Shown one piece after another: positions 23,801 through 34,398 of a DNA stretch of 64,000 nucleotides. Both the position numbers and the translations under genes were made by a program. The stretch is from Chamaecrista fasciculata (Eukaryota; Streptophyta; Magnoliopsida; Fabales; Fabaceae). Numbering within the stretch: position 1 is the first letter of the stretch; every line of letters starts with the position of its first letter. Under the pieces are notes generated by a model, which had not been told where the DNA came from, did not search any database, and worked only from the letters and a program-made list of their open reading frames with translations. Location of the stretch: NCBI GenBank assembly GCA_003254925.1, contig QANZ01013408.1, positions 173,568 through 237,567 on the forward strand. The letters are read 5' to 3'.

Positions 23801-24434
23801 TGAGACTTTTCTATAGAGATCAATTATTAATTTGTGGGTGATATGATGTATATATATTACACATCAAGATATAATGTAATGTTACGTACGTTGGAGGTAC
23901 GTACGTAGTTTTAATTAATAGGCTAATATATATAATTCGAAAAATTGTTAGTAACACAAATGAAAAAGATTCAAGAAAAAGATATATATACACATGCATG
24001 CACACAAGAAATTAAACTATTAGCTTAAAAATCAAAAGTTATACATACCAATGAATAGAGACATTGTTGGAAACATGGTTAACCACTTTGACCAAAACTC
24101 TATCACCTTCTCTTGCAATCAAGCGAGGTCCTGGGAATTTGCCATTCACACTCAAAATGCTTCTTGTGTGGCACAATCTTGTCACGTTCAGATACTCGAT
24201 CTTGCAAAACCAAAAATATTAAATTATATGTTATTTATATATATATCATGAAATCAAAATGTAGATGGAAAAAAAAAAAAGATAATCCAAATGTAATACA
24301 TTGAATGTATAGTGTCTTGTAACGCTTGCTGCAAACTGAGGAAACAAGAGTAAAACCCAGAAGCCAAAAAGCAAGTAAAATCTCATGGAAGAAGCAAGAG
24401 ATGATGACGAAGGAAAGTAATGGGAAAAAGCCAT
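20804..24434 (-). CDS. Laccase (multicopper oxidase), LAC14/15-like, 6 exons
   Basis: Secreted blue copper oxidase that oxidises phenolics (monolignols, flavonoids) with O2 in the apoplast. Exons, 5' to 3' on the minus strand: 24434-24300, 24200-24049, 23667-23423, 23337-23209, 22760-21792 and 20934-20804, all GT-AG; lengths 135, 152, 245, 129, 969 and 131 give 586 aa, and the 152/245/129 pattern is the conserved plant laccase exon structure. A signal peptide lies at about residues 17-37; an internal Met17 is an alternative start. Copper ligands are intact: HWHG (95-98), WHAH (139-142), HPLHLHG (487-493), HCHLDVH (549-555); the axial T1 position is Leu560. The L2 motif reads GTLLWHAH instead of the usual GTLWWHAH. 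Many N-x-S/T glycosylation sites are present. Subgroup assignment comes from memory of the family. Confidence 0.93.
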
Positions 24435-24477
24435 TGTTTTTTGCGTGTTTTGTGTGCTTTGGTTGGGAAAAGATTGC

Positions 24478-24490
24478 TTAATATATATAG
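24478..24490 (-). promoter_or_regulatory. TATA box of the laccase gene
   Basis: Read on the minus strand, CTATATATATTAA lies about 45-55 bases upstream of the laccase ATG (24434). This is the only strong TATA-like element close to the start and implies a short 5' leader. Confidence 0.55.
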
Positions 24491-25616
24491 AGAAAGGACT
24501 TTATGATAAGACTATTAATGAATTAGCACTAATAGAAAGAATTAAAATTGGGAAAACAAAAAATTGTGGAAGCTAGGCACTATACTGGTCCATTTTGTGG
24601 TGGTCACCATCTCTGTCTCACCTTAATTGTACTGTTTTGATTATAGCTATAGCTATATAGATGTTGGTCTTGTTGAACTTTAGAGTGCAGATGAAGAAAT
24701 ATTATAATTAATTATGCTTAGCTTTTTATGCAATATATGCCATCTACTTAATGAATTAATTGAGTGTCACATAGACCCATTAATTCCTTCATTGGATAAT
24801 TAAGCATATATAAATATATAGTCTTATCGATCGATCACTTCAAAGTTGAGTTGTGTTTGTCTGTTACTTTAATGGTAAACATTGAAGATGTGAAATGTTA
24901 ATTGAAACACATATATAGAAGAGAGAGGTGTAAGACTCTTATTGAATATTCCAATTTTAAGGATACCCACTTCACCAACTACATGCTTCTATCTTTTTAA
25001 GTTGTATTTAATAATTATAACATGACCAGTTCAACTCTCACATTATGTGGTTCTTCGCTTTATGGTTGAGTTTCCAAACATATACACATATCAAATATTC
25101 TTTGATTAATTAATTATGTTAATGAGTTTTATTCTTGGAACAACATTATTATCAAGTAGGTGTGTGCTAATGTGATTATGCCTATATATATTGTTCCCTG
25201 ATTAATTGTTAGTTTTCTTCATTTTCTGTTCGACTTTTTGAATCATGCAAGATATTATATTAGAGTTGTTACGTTGCCTCAAGTTTGAGTTGTCTTGAAT
25301 ATATTTAAATGGAATCGTTTTTTCCTTTTTCCAGTAAAAGGGGTGAACGTGAATTTGTCATATAATTTTCAAGTTTTATAAGAAAATGTTAGTCTCCCAT
25401 GTTCATTAAACTCATTTTAGTATTTTACTTCTATTCCCTCTCTTCATTTAATGCTATTTGTACTAAGTGTTTTGTCTTATTCTATTGTTTTTGTTTCCTT
25501 ATGTTTGACCTATTCTTCTAACCTACTTTTTTTATTGTAGATATCATAAAGCAAGCATGCCAGCTATGTTACACGTTTTCCCAAATTTACACGTAGGTCG
25601 AAAATAGTAAGTGCCA
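24491..25616. other. Laccase upstream region, no other gene seen
   Basis: AT-rich intergenic DNA that should contain the laccase promoter. No coding region, repeat with clear ends, or RNA gene was recognised. Confidence 0.4.
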
Positions 25617-25625
25617 TCAAATTAT

Positions 25626-26577
25626 GGTTTTTTTATTAAAATAATATAAAAAATAAAATATTTAGATTTTTAGGACAAAAAAAAAAGTATTTAGATATAT
25701 AGGACACTCGGATATGGTTCGAGTGTCCCAATACACGTGGACCAATCACCCGGTGCCACTTGGCACCGGGTGCACATCTTTTTTTAAAATTTTTTTGGGA
25801 CCGAGTGTAAACTGTTACACAGTTTTTATTTTATTTGGCCTCATCCCCTTTTATATATATATATATATATATATTAAATATTAAATGGAGGAAGGGATTG
25901 AGAAAGAGAGAGAAGAGAAATTAGAAAAAAAAACAAAAAATAAGAGGAGGAGAGAGAGAAAATAAAAAAGATAGATATAAGATAGAGTAATTGTTGTATA
26001 AATTTAAGAATTTGGGGTATAGAAATTGAAGATTAAAAGTTAAAAAATTTAAGAGTTAAATAAATTTAAATTATCTTAATTAACAATAATATATTTAGAT
26101 AATATTTTTTAGCATAAATTACACTTTGATACATTGTGGTTTGACCATATTTCACTTTAGTATCATGTGGTTTGAAACCTGTCACTTTGGTACTCTGTGG
26201 TATTTTCCATTAACACTTTGGAACTATTTTGTAATTTTAACCATAACAAATTTTGTAAAAATTACATATTGACCTCAAAAAATTACAAATAGGTAATTGG
26301 ATACATATTATCTAGGGATTAAAATGAAAAAATTAAAAAAATTGGGGTAAAAAAAAATTACAAATAGGTCACTATGTATCCAGTGACCTATTTGTAATTT
26401 TTTTTACCCCAATTTTTTAAAAGGATCTGCATTCGGTGCCACGTGGCACCAGGTGATTGGTCCACGTGTATTGGGACAATCGGACCACATCCGAGTGTCC
26501 CATATATCTAAATACTTTTTTTTTGTCCTAAAAATTTAAATACTTTATTTTTTTATATTATTTTAATAAAAAAAACC
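25626..26577. mobile_element. Mutator-like (MULE) non-autonomous element, 952 bp, long TIRs
   Basis: The ends GGTTTTTTTATTAAAATAAT (25626) and, reverse-complemented, GGTTTTTTTTATTAAAATAA (from 26577) open TIRs of about 165 bp that include GGACACTCGGATATGGT, ACACGTGGACCAATCACC and GTGCCAC. The same 9 bases TCAAATTAT flank both ends (25617-25625 and 26578-26586), the classic Mutator target duplication length. There is no transposase ORF. Inside are a TA microsatellite, one arm of a GGTACC-type module repeat (26103-26230) and a near-perfect hairpin (26335-26418). Related arms occur at about 45450-45651 and 50323-50566. Confidence 0.85.
26335..26418. repeat. Near-perfect hairpin, ~38-bp stem, 8-base loop
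   Basis: AAAAAATTGGGGTAAA.. through AAATAGGTCACT pairs with AGTGACCTATTT through TTTACCCCAATTTTTT around the loop ATGTATCC. It lies inside the MULE-like element. It could give a small-RNA precursor if transcribed, or be the relic of a small MITE. Confidence 0.7.
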
Positions 26578-26586
26578 TCAAATTAT

Positions 26587-28835
26587 ATGTACAAGGTTAA
26601 AAAAAAATAATCTACAGCTAATGCACACTCAATTTTTCTAAGGGATATTAAGTGCTGTTTTTAGGGTGTTGTGAGGTGATTTGATTGATTTTGGATAATA
26701 AAATTGTTCATATCAAGTAATTCTTAATTAAGTGATTAAAAATAATTTTAATCAAACTAAATTATATTAATAAAATAATGATTTGACTAGTTTGGTTGAA
26801 GGGAATAGAGATTTATCTATTTATATTTTATTAATTAATAATAACATTAAAAAATGTTTAAAAATAATGAGTAAAAATTAAGAATCGGAAGAAAAAATAA
26901 CAATTAAGATTAGAGATATGAGGGAAGAAAATAATAAAGAATGAGAATAATAGTTAATTGAGTAAACTAACAATTTGATTTATAAAATATCATCGAATTA
27001 ACAATTTGGTTTTTGAAAAATTAAAATATACATTAAATCTCTGAAAGATCAAAACGATATATTTTTTAGTCACTGAAAAAATTAAAACAGTATATATACT
27101 ATTTAGTCCTTAAGAAGGACTAGCAAATTAATATACCATTTTAATTCTTCAGTGATTAAATTGTATAATTTAATATTTCACTGAGTGAGTTATCAACTCA
27201 ATAATCTTTTAGAGACCAAATTATTAGTTTACTCATAAATATATAATACACAAGAGTTATATATATATATATATGTGAGATTAGGGTTTAACAAGCAAGT
27301 TAGCTAGCTAGCCAAACTATTCATTGTTCGGTTTAGTTCAATTTTCAATTCAATTTACGGTTGGGCTCGATTCAATTTGATTTGATCAAATTAATTTGGT
27401 TCAATTTTAAACATTTATACTTTTTTCCACACATACTCTCTCTTAATTCAATGCTTATTAATAACTTAGTCTCTTTTCTTCTAACCATACTTTTCCCTAA
27501 CATCATTTCGAGTTTCTTTGGCTGCCCATTGTGAAGATGTGACCCATACATATTTTGGACAAACCAATAAGAACCCTTTTGTCACCTCTTACTATAAATC
27601 ATGCATTCTTTCTGGTAAAAGTTTGCTTCATCCTTGTAGCAAGAAAATCCTCTTGTTCATTTAATTTAATGCTCAAATTTCCTCAAACAATATAATGATA
27701 AAAAAAATTTCATGGAGTAAATGCAAACGGTCAGATTCCAAAGCTCTATAGATAAGGCTTCTCACATTATGCCTTATATACACCCTAGCTCCATCTTAGC
27801 CCTGAATAGTATTAGAGTACTTTGGTGTGAAAAACTTATAGGTGATTTCAATAATTCAAGTATTTGGGATGATTGTCTTAAGTGATTCTTAGAAATGTAA
27901 AACCATTTTGGTGAATTTTTGTTGAAGACAAGGAAGAACTCTTTAATAGGTTGAATGTAAAACCTTATTGGTGATCCTTGACTCCTAGTTAAGGTTTGAA
28001 TATTATGTATTTGTTAATTGCCCATTATAATAAAGCTTTTTTACTGTGTTTGACAAGATGTAAAATCACAAATGATTTTATTAGTTTAAAACCTCTATAA
28101 ATTTTGGTGTCTGGTTCTTTAATTTTGCTTAATTTAACTTGTTTTAACCAAATTTCTTTCAACCAAATTTTATAAAACTGAAATTTCATCTAAACTCAAT
28201 TCATTCCCTCTTCTTGAGTTAATTCTTGTCTAAGAGTTATACTATACATATATATATATATATATATATATAAGTTTTGATTTAAAAGAAAAAACTGAAA
28301 AGGTGTGAAAAGGTGTTCTTGTAAATTATTAAAAGCTTAATTGAAGTTTATTATTTAAGCATTTGATTCAAACAGTACAGTAAAATTCAATGGATGACGT
28401 ACTAGCTATAATTAAACTCTTAGATTTGTTTCAATAATGAGACTTTAATTGATTAGATTTGATGCCAAACACCACCATAATTAATCGAGAAGGAATGCAC
28501 CACATGAACTATCATATGTCATTTAACGCTAACCATGCAGTGAATCATATAAGGCAAAATCATTACATTCACATAAAAAATGGTTATTCAATTTCTTCAT
28601 TTATGATTAAAGAACACAACGTTTTTATCTAATCATGATCATTATTTTCTAATTTTTTTCATTAAAGTTCAGTAAATTTTCAACATGATCCAATAAGAAA
28701 GAGCTTTGATTTTTTTTTTTGTACAATATTTTTCCATTAATTTTCAAATTAAATTAAAATGATTTGTGAGATTTAAGGTCTTGCATATAAAATATCTTAC
28801 ATTCAGTAACATTTTTTATATTATCTATATCTATA
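26587..28835. other. AT-rich intergenic region with a fold-back at 26959-27235
   Basis: No gene seen. The segment 26959-27235 begins TGAGTAAACTAACAATTTG and ends CCAAATTATTAGTTTACTCA, an imperfect inverted repeat with internal AAAACGATAT/ATATACC-type modules. Near 27330-27410 CAATTTGATTTGATC-type degenerate repeats resemble old TE sequence. TA microsatellites lie near 27260 and 28250-28272. Confidence 0.45.
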
Positions 28836-29193
28836 TCTATACTATATTATATGGCTCCACCCCTTATGGTTGGTCAAAAATAGTGAATTATAAAATTAAA
28901 AAAGAAAAAAAAAATACTCACTCTCTCTCCCACTTACTCTCCCCACTTCTTTAAAAAAATAAATGAATTAAAAAAATGAAAAAAATAATTAAAAATGCCA
29001 CCACTCTCTCCCCACTCACTCTCCTCACATGAGGTAATTTCAAATTGGTCATAAATATTTTATAATTTCTCAAATTGGTCCAAAACTTACTCTTTTATCA
29101 ATATAAAAATTTAATATAATCTTTAACTTTAAATCAATTATTCAAATGTTACATGCGTATTGGCGTGCCCGTTAGGGCACGCCAAGCCCCTAG
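28836..29193 (+). mobile_element. Non-autonomous Helitron, 358 bp
   Basis: The 5' end TCTATACTATATTATATGGC (28836) follows an A, and the 3' end ...CCCCTAG (29193) precedes a T, giving the A/T insertion site used by Helitrons. The 3' hairpin is textbook: GGCGTGCCC (29162-29170), loop GTTA, GGGCACGCC (29175-29183), then six bases and CTAG. There are no target duplications, as expected. It is far too short to encode Rep/helicase. Inside are pyrimidine-rich CTCTCTCCC tracts. Confidence 0.87.
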
Positions 29194-29578
29194 TTATATA
29201 TATGCCACTTGTTATATATCATTTCCCACCACATGAGAGTCTATTTCTAAAACATTGATCCACCCTTTTACAAATAGTCATTTCTAATTCAACTATCTAC
29301 AATGAAATAATCATTGTAATAAGTATATATGGACGTACAGATTATTTACCAATCCACCATTGCATAATTATCTCATAATTACTAAGATATATGGGGAAGA
29401 AATTAAAACACATTGTAGTGCTGATTCAACAAAGCTTTTTGTCAAAAATCATGAACTCAGATCACCTATATATATATATATAGGTTTATTTATTCATAAT
29501 TATGAGATTTCATTATTTTTTTTACACGAAAATTTATCTCTCTCATTTAACTTGTAAATTGGTTTACCAAAACAAAAA
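29194..29578. other. Short AT-rich spacer
   Basis: Nothing recognised apart from a TA tract near 29465-29483. Confidence 0.4.
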
Positions 29579-30016
29579 GGTAAATTACACAAAAAGTCCC
29601 TGTAATTTAAAAAAAAATAAATAAGGGTCTATACTTTGCTCCAATAACAAAAAGTGTCACATGAGGTATTTGTCATCCAAGACTAACGAAATTAAGACAA
29701 TATGCAACTCACGTGAAACATTTTCACATTCCTAATCCCTAATTTTTGAGGATTAGGGTTCGAGAGTGGAAGAAAACTATGAGAATGAACGTTAGAGTTT
29801 GTGAGAATGTGGAGATACGATTCGAATCTTGATGTATGTGTAAATGGGTCACGTGAGTTGCATATTGTCCTAATTCCTTTGATTTTGGATGACAAATACC
29901 TCCTAGAACATTTTTTGTTAACGGAGCAAACCACAAGCTCTTATTTATCACTTTTTAAACACATGAACCCTTTCTATAAATGGGCCAAACCATGTGGATT
30001 TTCTCTGTAATTTACC
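29579..30016. mobile_element. Fold-back MITE with CACGTGAGTTGCATATTGTC core arms
   Basis: The ends GGTAAATTAC (29579) and GTAATTTACC (to 30016) are inverted. Inside, GTATTTGTCATCCAAG pairs with TGGATGACAAATAC, and GACAATATGCAACTCACGTG pairs with CACGTGAGTTGCATATTGTC, leaving a loop of ~130 bases. Flanks contain AAAACAAAA on both sides, one or two bases away from the ends, a possible 9-bp duplication. No coding capacity. Confidence 0.65.
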
Positions 30017-30616
30017 AAAAACAAAACTTACAAATTGTAATTATACTTTTTTTTTTCTAAAATATCATTATTATCTTATTACAAAAAAAAAAATAATAAT
30101 ATATTTTCTTTTGGGATAATTCTTATTTAATAATATATGTGTCAATTGTCATGTGTATGTTTAATTTAAAAATAAAATTTGGGCCGATCGAAGTATTAAC
30201 TAGAAGACTTGTTCTCATAAACTTGTCAAAGGGCCTATCTTTGGATTTGGTCGAATATGTTAGAAATCAATAATTCTGTGGGAAACTAAAAATTTTAAGA
30301 TAGTAACACGCAAACATATCCTATGCCAAAAAAAAAAACATGCAAACATATCCAAAAACTCAGGACCCAATAGGTAAAAGATATTTTCTGATCATTAAAA
30401 AATTATACAAGAGATTCCTTTTCTTTTTCAGGGTTAAGAAGTTCAAGTAAAAGACATAAATTTTTTCCCCCTTAGAGAAAGGTAGTAACGGTCAAAAACA
30501 TGTTTTCCATTATTATAAATTAATTTCCTTAAAATAACATTATAGCTTCAGTAATAAGAATTTTTTACTTTTCATCAGCACTCCCTAATCAATCAGTTTT
30601 ACACCTGTAATAAGTT
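30017..30616. other. AT-rich spacer
   Basis: No gene or bounded repeat recognised. Confidence 0.4.
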
Positions 30617-31348
30617 TATTCAACAAAGTTGGGAATTTCTGAATAATACTCTCTGAATTTTTATTAACCAAGGCTTGTCAATATATACAACATAAGGCCC
30701 AAACATGAAGCCCAAAACTTAAGTGGCAACTGACGCAACAAACTAAACAAACTTAACCAATACAACCGAAAACTAAAACTAAGGACTAAACTGAAATAAA
30801 AAAGAAAACTAAAAAATAATTATCTAAATAATTCTACACCCCCTCCTCAAGCTGGAAAGGCTGTGAAACAAGCATTCCAAGCTTGGACATCAACAAAGTG
30901 AACCGAGGAGCTGGTAGAGGTTTCGTAAAAATGTCAGCCACCTGTGAAGCAGAGCATACGAACTGAGGTTGAACAAAACCAACCTTTACTTGGTCCCTTA
31001 CAAAGTGGCAATCAATATCTAGATGTTTGGTCCTCTCGTGAAAAACAGGATTTGCCGAGATATGAATGGCAGCCTGATTATCACACCACAAAGAAATTGG
31101 ATAAGTAACAGAAATTTGGAAATCCCGAAGGACATAGGAGGTCCATTTCAATTCAGCAACTGTGGAGGCCATGCTTCGATATTCGGCCTCTGCAGAACTC
31201 CTGGAAACAGTGGATTGCTTTTTAGCCTTCCAAGATATAAGAGAGCCTCCTAAAAAGATACAAAAACCTGTAATACTACGACGAGAATCAGGGCAAGTAG
31301 CCCAATCAGCATCAGAAAAAGCTTCCAATTTTAAAATAGAAGTCGTAG
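30617..31348 (-). mobile_element. Copia-family fragment: 3' LTR plus RNase H end (broken)
   Basis: 30617-30838 is an LTR nearly identical to the 220-bp LTRs of the larger element at 34399-39746. It is followed, on the minus strand moving upstream, by a purine-rich tract (GAGGAGGGGG) and the C-terminal RNase H region (TKHLDIDCHFVRD and DIFTKPLP are legible). At 31349 the sequence carries a single N and then becomes LINE ORF1, so this is a truncated copy or an assembly join. The match to the other copies is close enough to imply recent origin. Confidence 0.85.
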
Positions 31349-31349
31349 N

Positions 31350-33638
31350 CGGAGAAGATTGATCCATATCAGGGACATTGCTGAGTTGGGGGAGTTTTGT
31401 TGGAGAAAGGATTCGTAAAGGTTGTTCAGAATGTCTTCCCTTGGGTCTTGGGGAGGTGGATTGTTGTCTGTCGTCATGTGTGTTTGGAGGGGCCAGCGGA
31501 TTGGGATAATAAGAAGGGATACTGGATTTTGAATGGTTTGAGAGGTGGGGGAGAGAGGTGGAGGGAGATTGAGGTTTGGTGGTAGAGGGAAGGGAAAGAC
31601 AGGGGAGGAGCGGGTTTGGGTCTGGGTGATAAGTGGTGATGGATGAGGGGGCGTATGCGTGTTCATGGGAAGGGGGGTTGTTGGTGATGGGCTGCTCTGA
31701 GGGATGAAGGCATTTGTTGGTGGGTTGGCCATATGGAGAGATAGTAGGGTGAGTAAAATTGGGTTGTTTGGCAGGAGAAGATGGTGTAAGGGGAGAAGTG
31801 TCAAGGTGGTTAAATAGAGAGGAAGGAGAGAGAGCGTTTCTAAGATGTACAGGGTTGCAACTAGCCGGTGTAGAAGGGTTTTTTGGGAGGGGGTATGACT
31901 TGTATCGATATCTAGCACAATTTCGAGAAGGGGAGGAGAGAGTTGACCATGTTTGTTGTTATGTGAAAGGGGAAATTTTGGGGACGTAGAATGCATGGGG
32001 GGGTGTTGTGTGTAAGGGATGAGTTGTTTTTCATTTGTTGTGGAGCTCGAGGAAGGGGGGAGAGGGCATAGAGAAAGGGACTGCAGAGAGGAGACATATG
32101 GGATGTTTTGCTTTGTGGAGGTTAAGGTTGAATTTGCAGGTTTTTGAGGTTTTTCCAAGGTAAGTTGAGAAGAGGAAATTTTGTCTTTAGCTTTTTTGTG
32201 TCTAGGAATAAGGTGCACAGGGATAGAGTGTTGATTTTTTGTATTCTTTTGCAAAAGCAGTTGTTTACTTTTTGGGTTGGTCAGAGATGGTACTGGGTCG
32301 TGTACAGGTATATTTGGAGGGTGGGCTGGTGATCTGGTTTTTAGAGAAGTATACTGGTTAGAAGAGTGGTTCGCGGGTGGGTCACGTGAGGGATTGAAAT
32401 TTGAAATTTTTTTTTTTTTTTTGCGATGAGGGAAAGATTCAAAGGAGGTGTAGGGAGCAGGGGTAATTTGAAGTTGAAGAGTTTGGGGTCATAAACAGAG
32501 AGGTGTTCATATGAAAGGGGTATAAGGATTCCATTGAAAATAATGGAGGAGGGGGGAGAATGCATAATGTCTAGTTCAATACAAAGACGAGCAGCAGATA
32601 ACAAAGATTTATTTAAGTTATTTTGATCTAGAGCTACAAGTCTTCCTAGAGTATTTTCGATTAGACTAAGAACATCAACACAGAGATATTCAACAGGGAG
32701 ATGAGGTATAGACACCCAAATAGAAGAGAACGGGAAGAACAGGAAGGGGAAAAGTTTGAAAACCAGGATCTGACCAGCAAGGGATAATTAAAAAGGAACC
32801 AAGGAGGAGAAGAGAGAATACAGAACCTGTCTTCTTGATCGATATTTGATAGGAGGAAGTGGTTTAAACCCAGGTGGTTGATGCATGCGCTGCTTCTCAG
32901 ATTCCAGGTACGAAGGAGATGCTCCTTTGTGGAGTGTGTGAAGCTGATAGTTTCTGGTATGACGAAAATGATAGCGTGTCGCCAATGTTCGGAGAGAGAA
33001 GAACAGATCTTGTTTGGGAGAGAGATGGAGAGAATGTTATCTGACAGGGAGATGTGCGTGGGGGAGTCAGAAAGGGTCGAATTTTGTGTGGGTGAATCAT
33101 TTGGGATTTCAGGTGTTTGCGATGGAGAGGGGATGGAGGAGCCGAAGTTTTGAATCAGGTTCTTGCAGAGGGCTTTTTTGTAGTTTGGAAAATCTGGACT
33201 TTGAGGGGGAATTTCTGCAAGGTCTGGGTTGGATGTTTGGTTAGAAAGAGGGTCAGATGTAGGGGCTGTGGGGTGGAGAGAATCAGGGATAATGTTTTGA
33301 TTTGGGTTAGCGGAGTTTAGCAGGGGAGGATCGAGGGTGTTTTCAGCATGGCTAGGGTTTTTTGCTTTTGAGGGGGAGAGATTTTGGGGTTGAAGTTGGA
33401 GAGAGTTTGATGAAGAAAGGTGCGCTGAAGGTAGAGGGTGAGAAAACACGACTTTTGGGTGGATAGACGTGTTAAGGTTGGCATTAAAGTCGATTTGGTG
33501 CTGAGGGTGAGCGAAGGGTCGCGACGATGACGGCGGAGATGTTCTTGGGTTGTGACGTTTGAGGGTGTTTGCAACGGATGAGGTGTTTGGGTTGCGATTT
33601 CCGGCGTTGGTTGGGCTGAGAGCGAATTGGGCCTCCAT
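31350..33638 (-). pseudogene. LINE ORF1 fragment (DUF4283-like), frameshifted
   Basis: Minus-strand reading starts with MEAQFALSPTNAGNRNPN at 33638, giving a Ser/Pro-rich N-terminus, then a DUF4283-like region (NLIQNFGSSIPSP, SDNILSISLPNK, EDRFCILSSPPWFLFNYPL). It continues in a second frame (IPHLPVEYLCVDVLSLIENTLG, shown here in part, to 32341) and a third, Pro/Ser-rich frame to 31350. At least two frameshifts are therefore present. This ORF1 differs from the one at 556-2860 and represents another LINE subfamily. ORF2 is absent: the fragment stops at the N at 31349. No zinc knuckle was seen. Confidence 0.6.
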
Positions 33639-33673
33639 TTTTTAGATCATTTACACTCTATGCTTTCCTATAT

Positions 33674-34090
33674 TGGTGACTCTTTTGTCTCTTTCACTAA
33701 AGGAATAATCAGGTTTTTAAAAGGTAAACTTTTAATTGATTGGATTTTTTGCATTGTAAATTGAAATAATCAAATTTTGGTGACTCTTTTGTCTGTCTTG
33801 AGCTCTAAATTTTTATCTATCTTTGCTTGTCAGATCATTTACACTCTATACCTTCTATGTTGGTGACTCTTTTTGTTTCTTTCACTAAAGGAATAAAGAG
33901 ATTTTTAAAAGGTTAATTTTTAATTGATTGAATTTTTTGTATCGGGAATTAAAATATTCAGATTTTGGTGACTCTTTTGTCTCTTTCACTAAGGGAATAA
34001 TAAGATTTTTAAAAGGTAAATTTTTAATAGATTGGATTTTTGACATTGGGAATTGAAATAATCAAATTTTGGTGACTTTTCTGTCTATCA
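33674..34090. repeat. Tandem repeat, ~103-bp unit, about four copies
   Basis: TTGGTGACTCTTTTGTC or a near variant begins at about 33674, 33777, 33861, 33966 and 34069. Units share TTTCACTAAAGGAATAA, then TTTTTAAAAGGT, TTGATTGGATTTTTTGCAT and GAAATAATCAAATT. The second copy is interrupted or shortened. The array lies directly upstream of the minus-strand LINE ORF1 and ~100 bases upstream of the putative plus-strand dioxygenase promoter. Confidence 0.75.
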
Positions 34091-34211
34091 AATTTTTGCA
34101 TTGGATTTTTCGCCTTCACTCATAGCCTCGTGATATTTGAATTGAATTAGAAGTCACTTTATCTATCGAGGACTCAAATGTAATTTTCTCAAATTTCTAA
34201 ATTCCCTATGG

Positions 34212-34307
34212 CTATATATATTGAGCCTAATTTCTTGCCTCTTATTTCATATACCCTCTTCTCACTTATAAACCACTTATAAGCTTTCGATTATCTCCGA
34301 GTTTCAG
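34212..34307 (+). promoter_or_regulatory. Putative promoter and 5' leader exon of dioxygenase 1
   Basis: A TATA box (CTATATATATTGAG, 34212-34225) is followed by a ~60-85 base pyrimidine-rich leader ending GAGTTTCAG|GTATTC, a good splice donor at 34308. A matching acceptor (TATTCTTTTTCTAG) ends at 39824, just before the dioxygenase ATG. If right, the intron of about 165 bp was expanded to ~5.5 kb by the Copia insertion. This is inference from signals, with no transcript evidence. Confidence 0.45.
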
Positions 34308-34398
34308 GTATTCATTTCTCATCCATCTTCTCCAGTCTCCACATTACTTTTTTTTTCTACGAGCTTATTATTTATATATGTTTGAGTTAGCCAAATAT

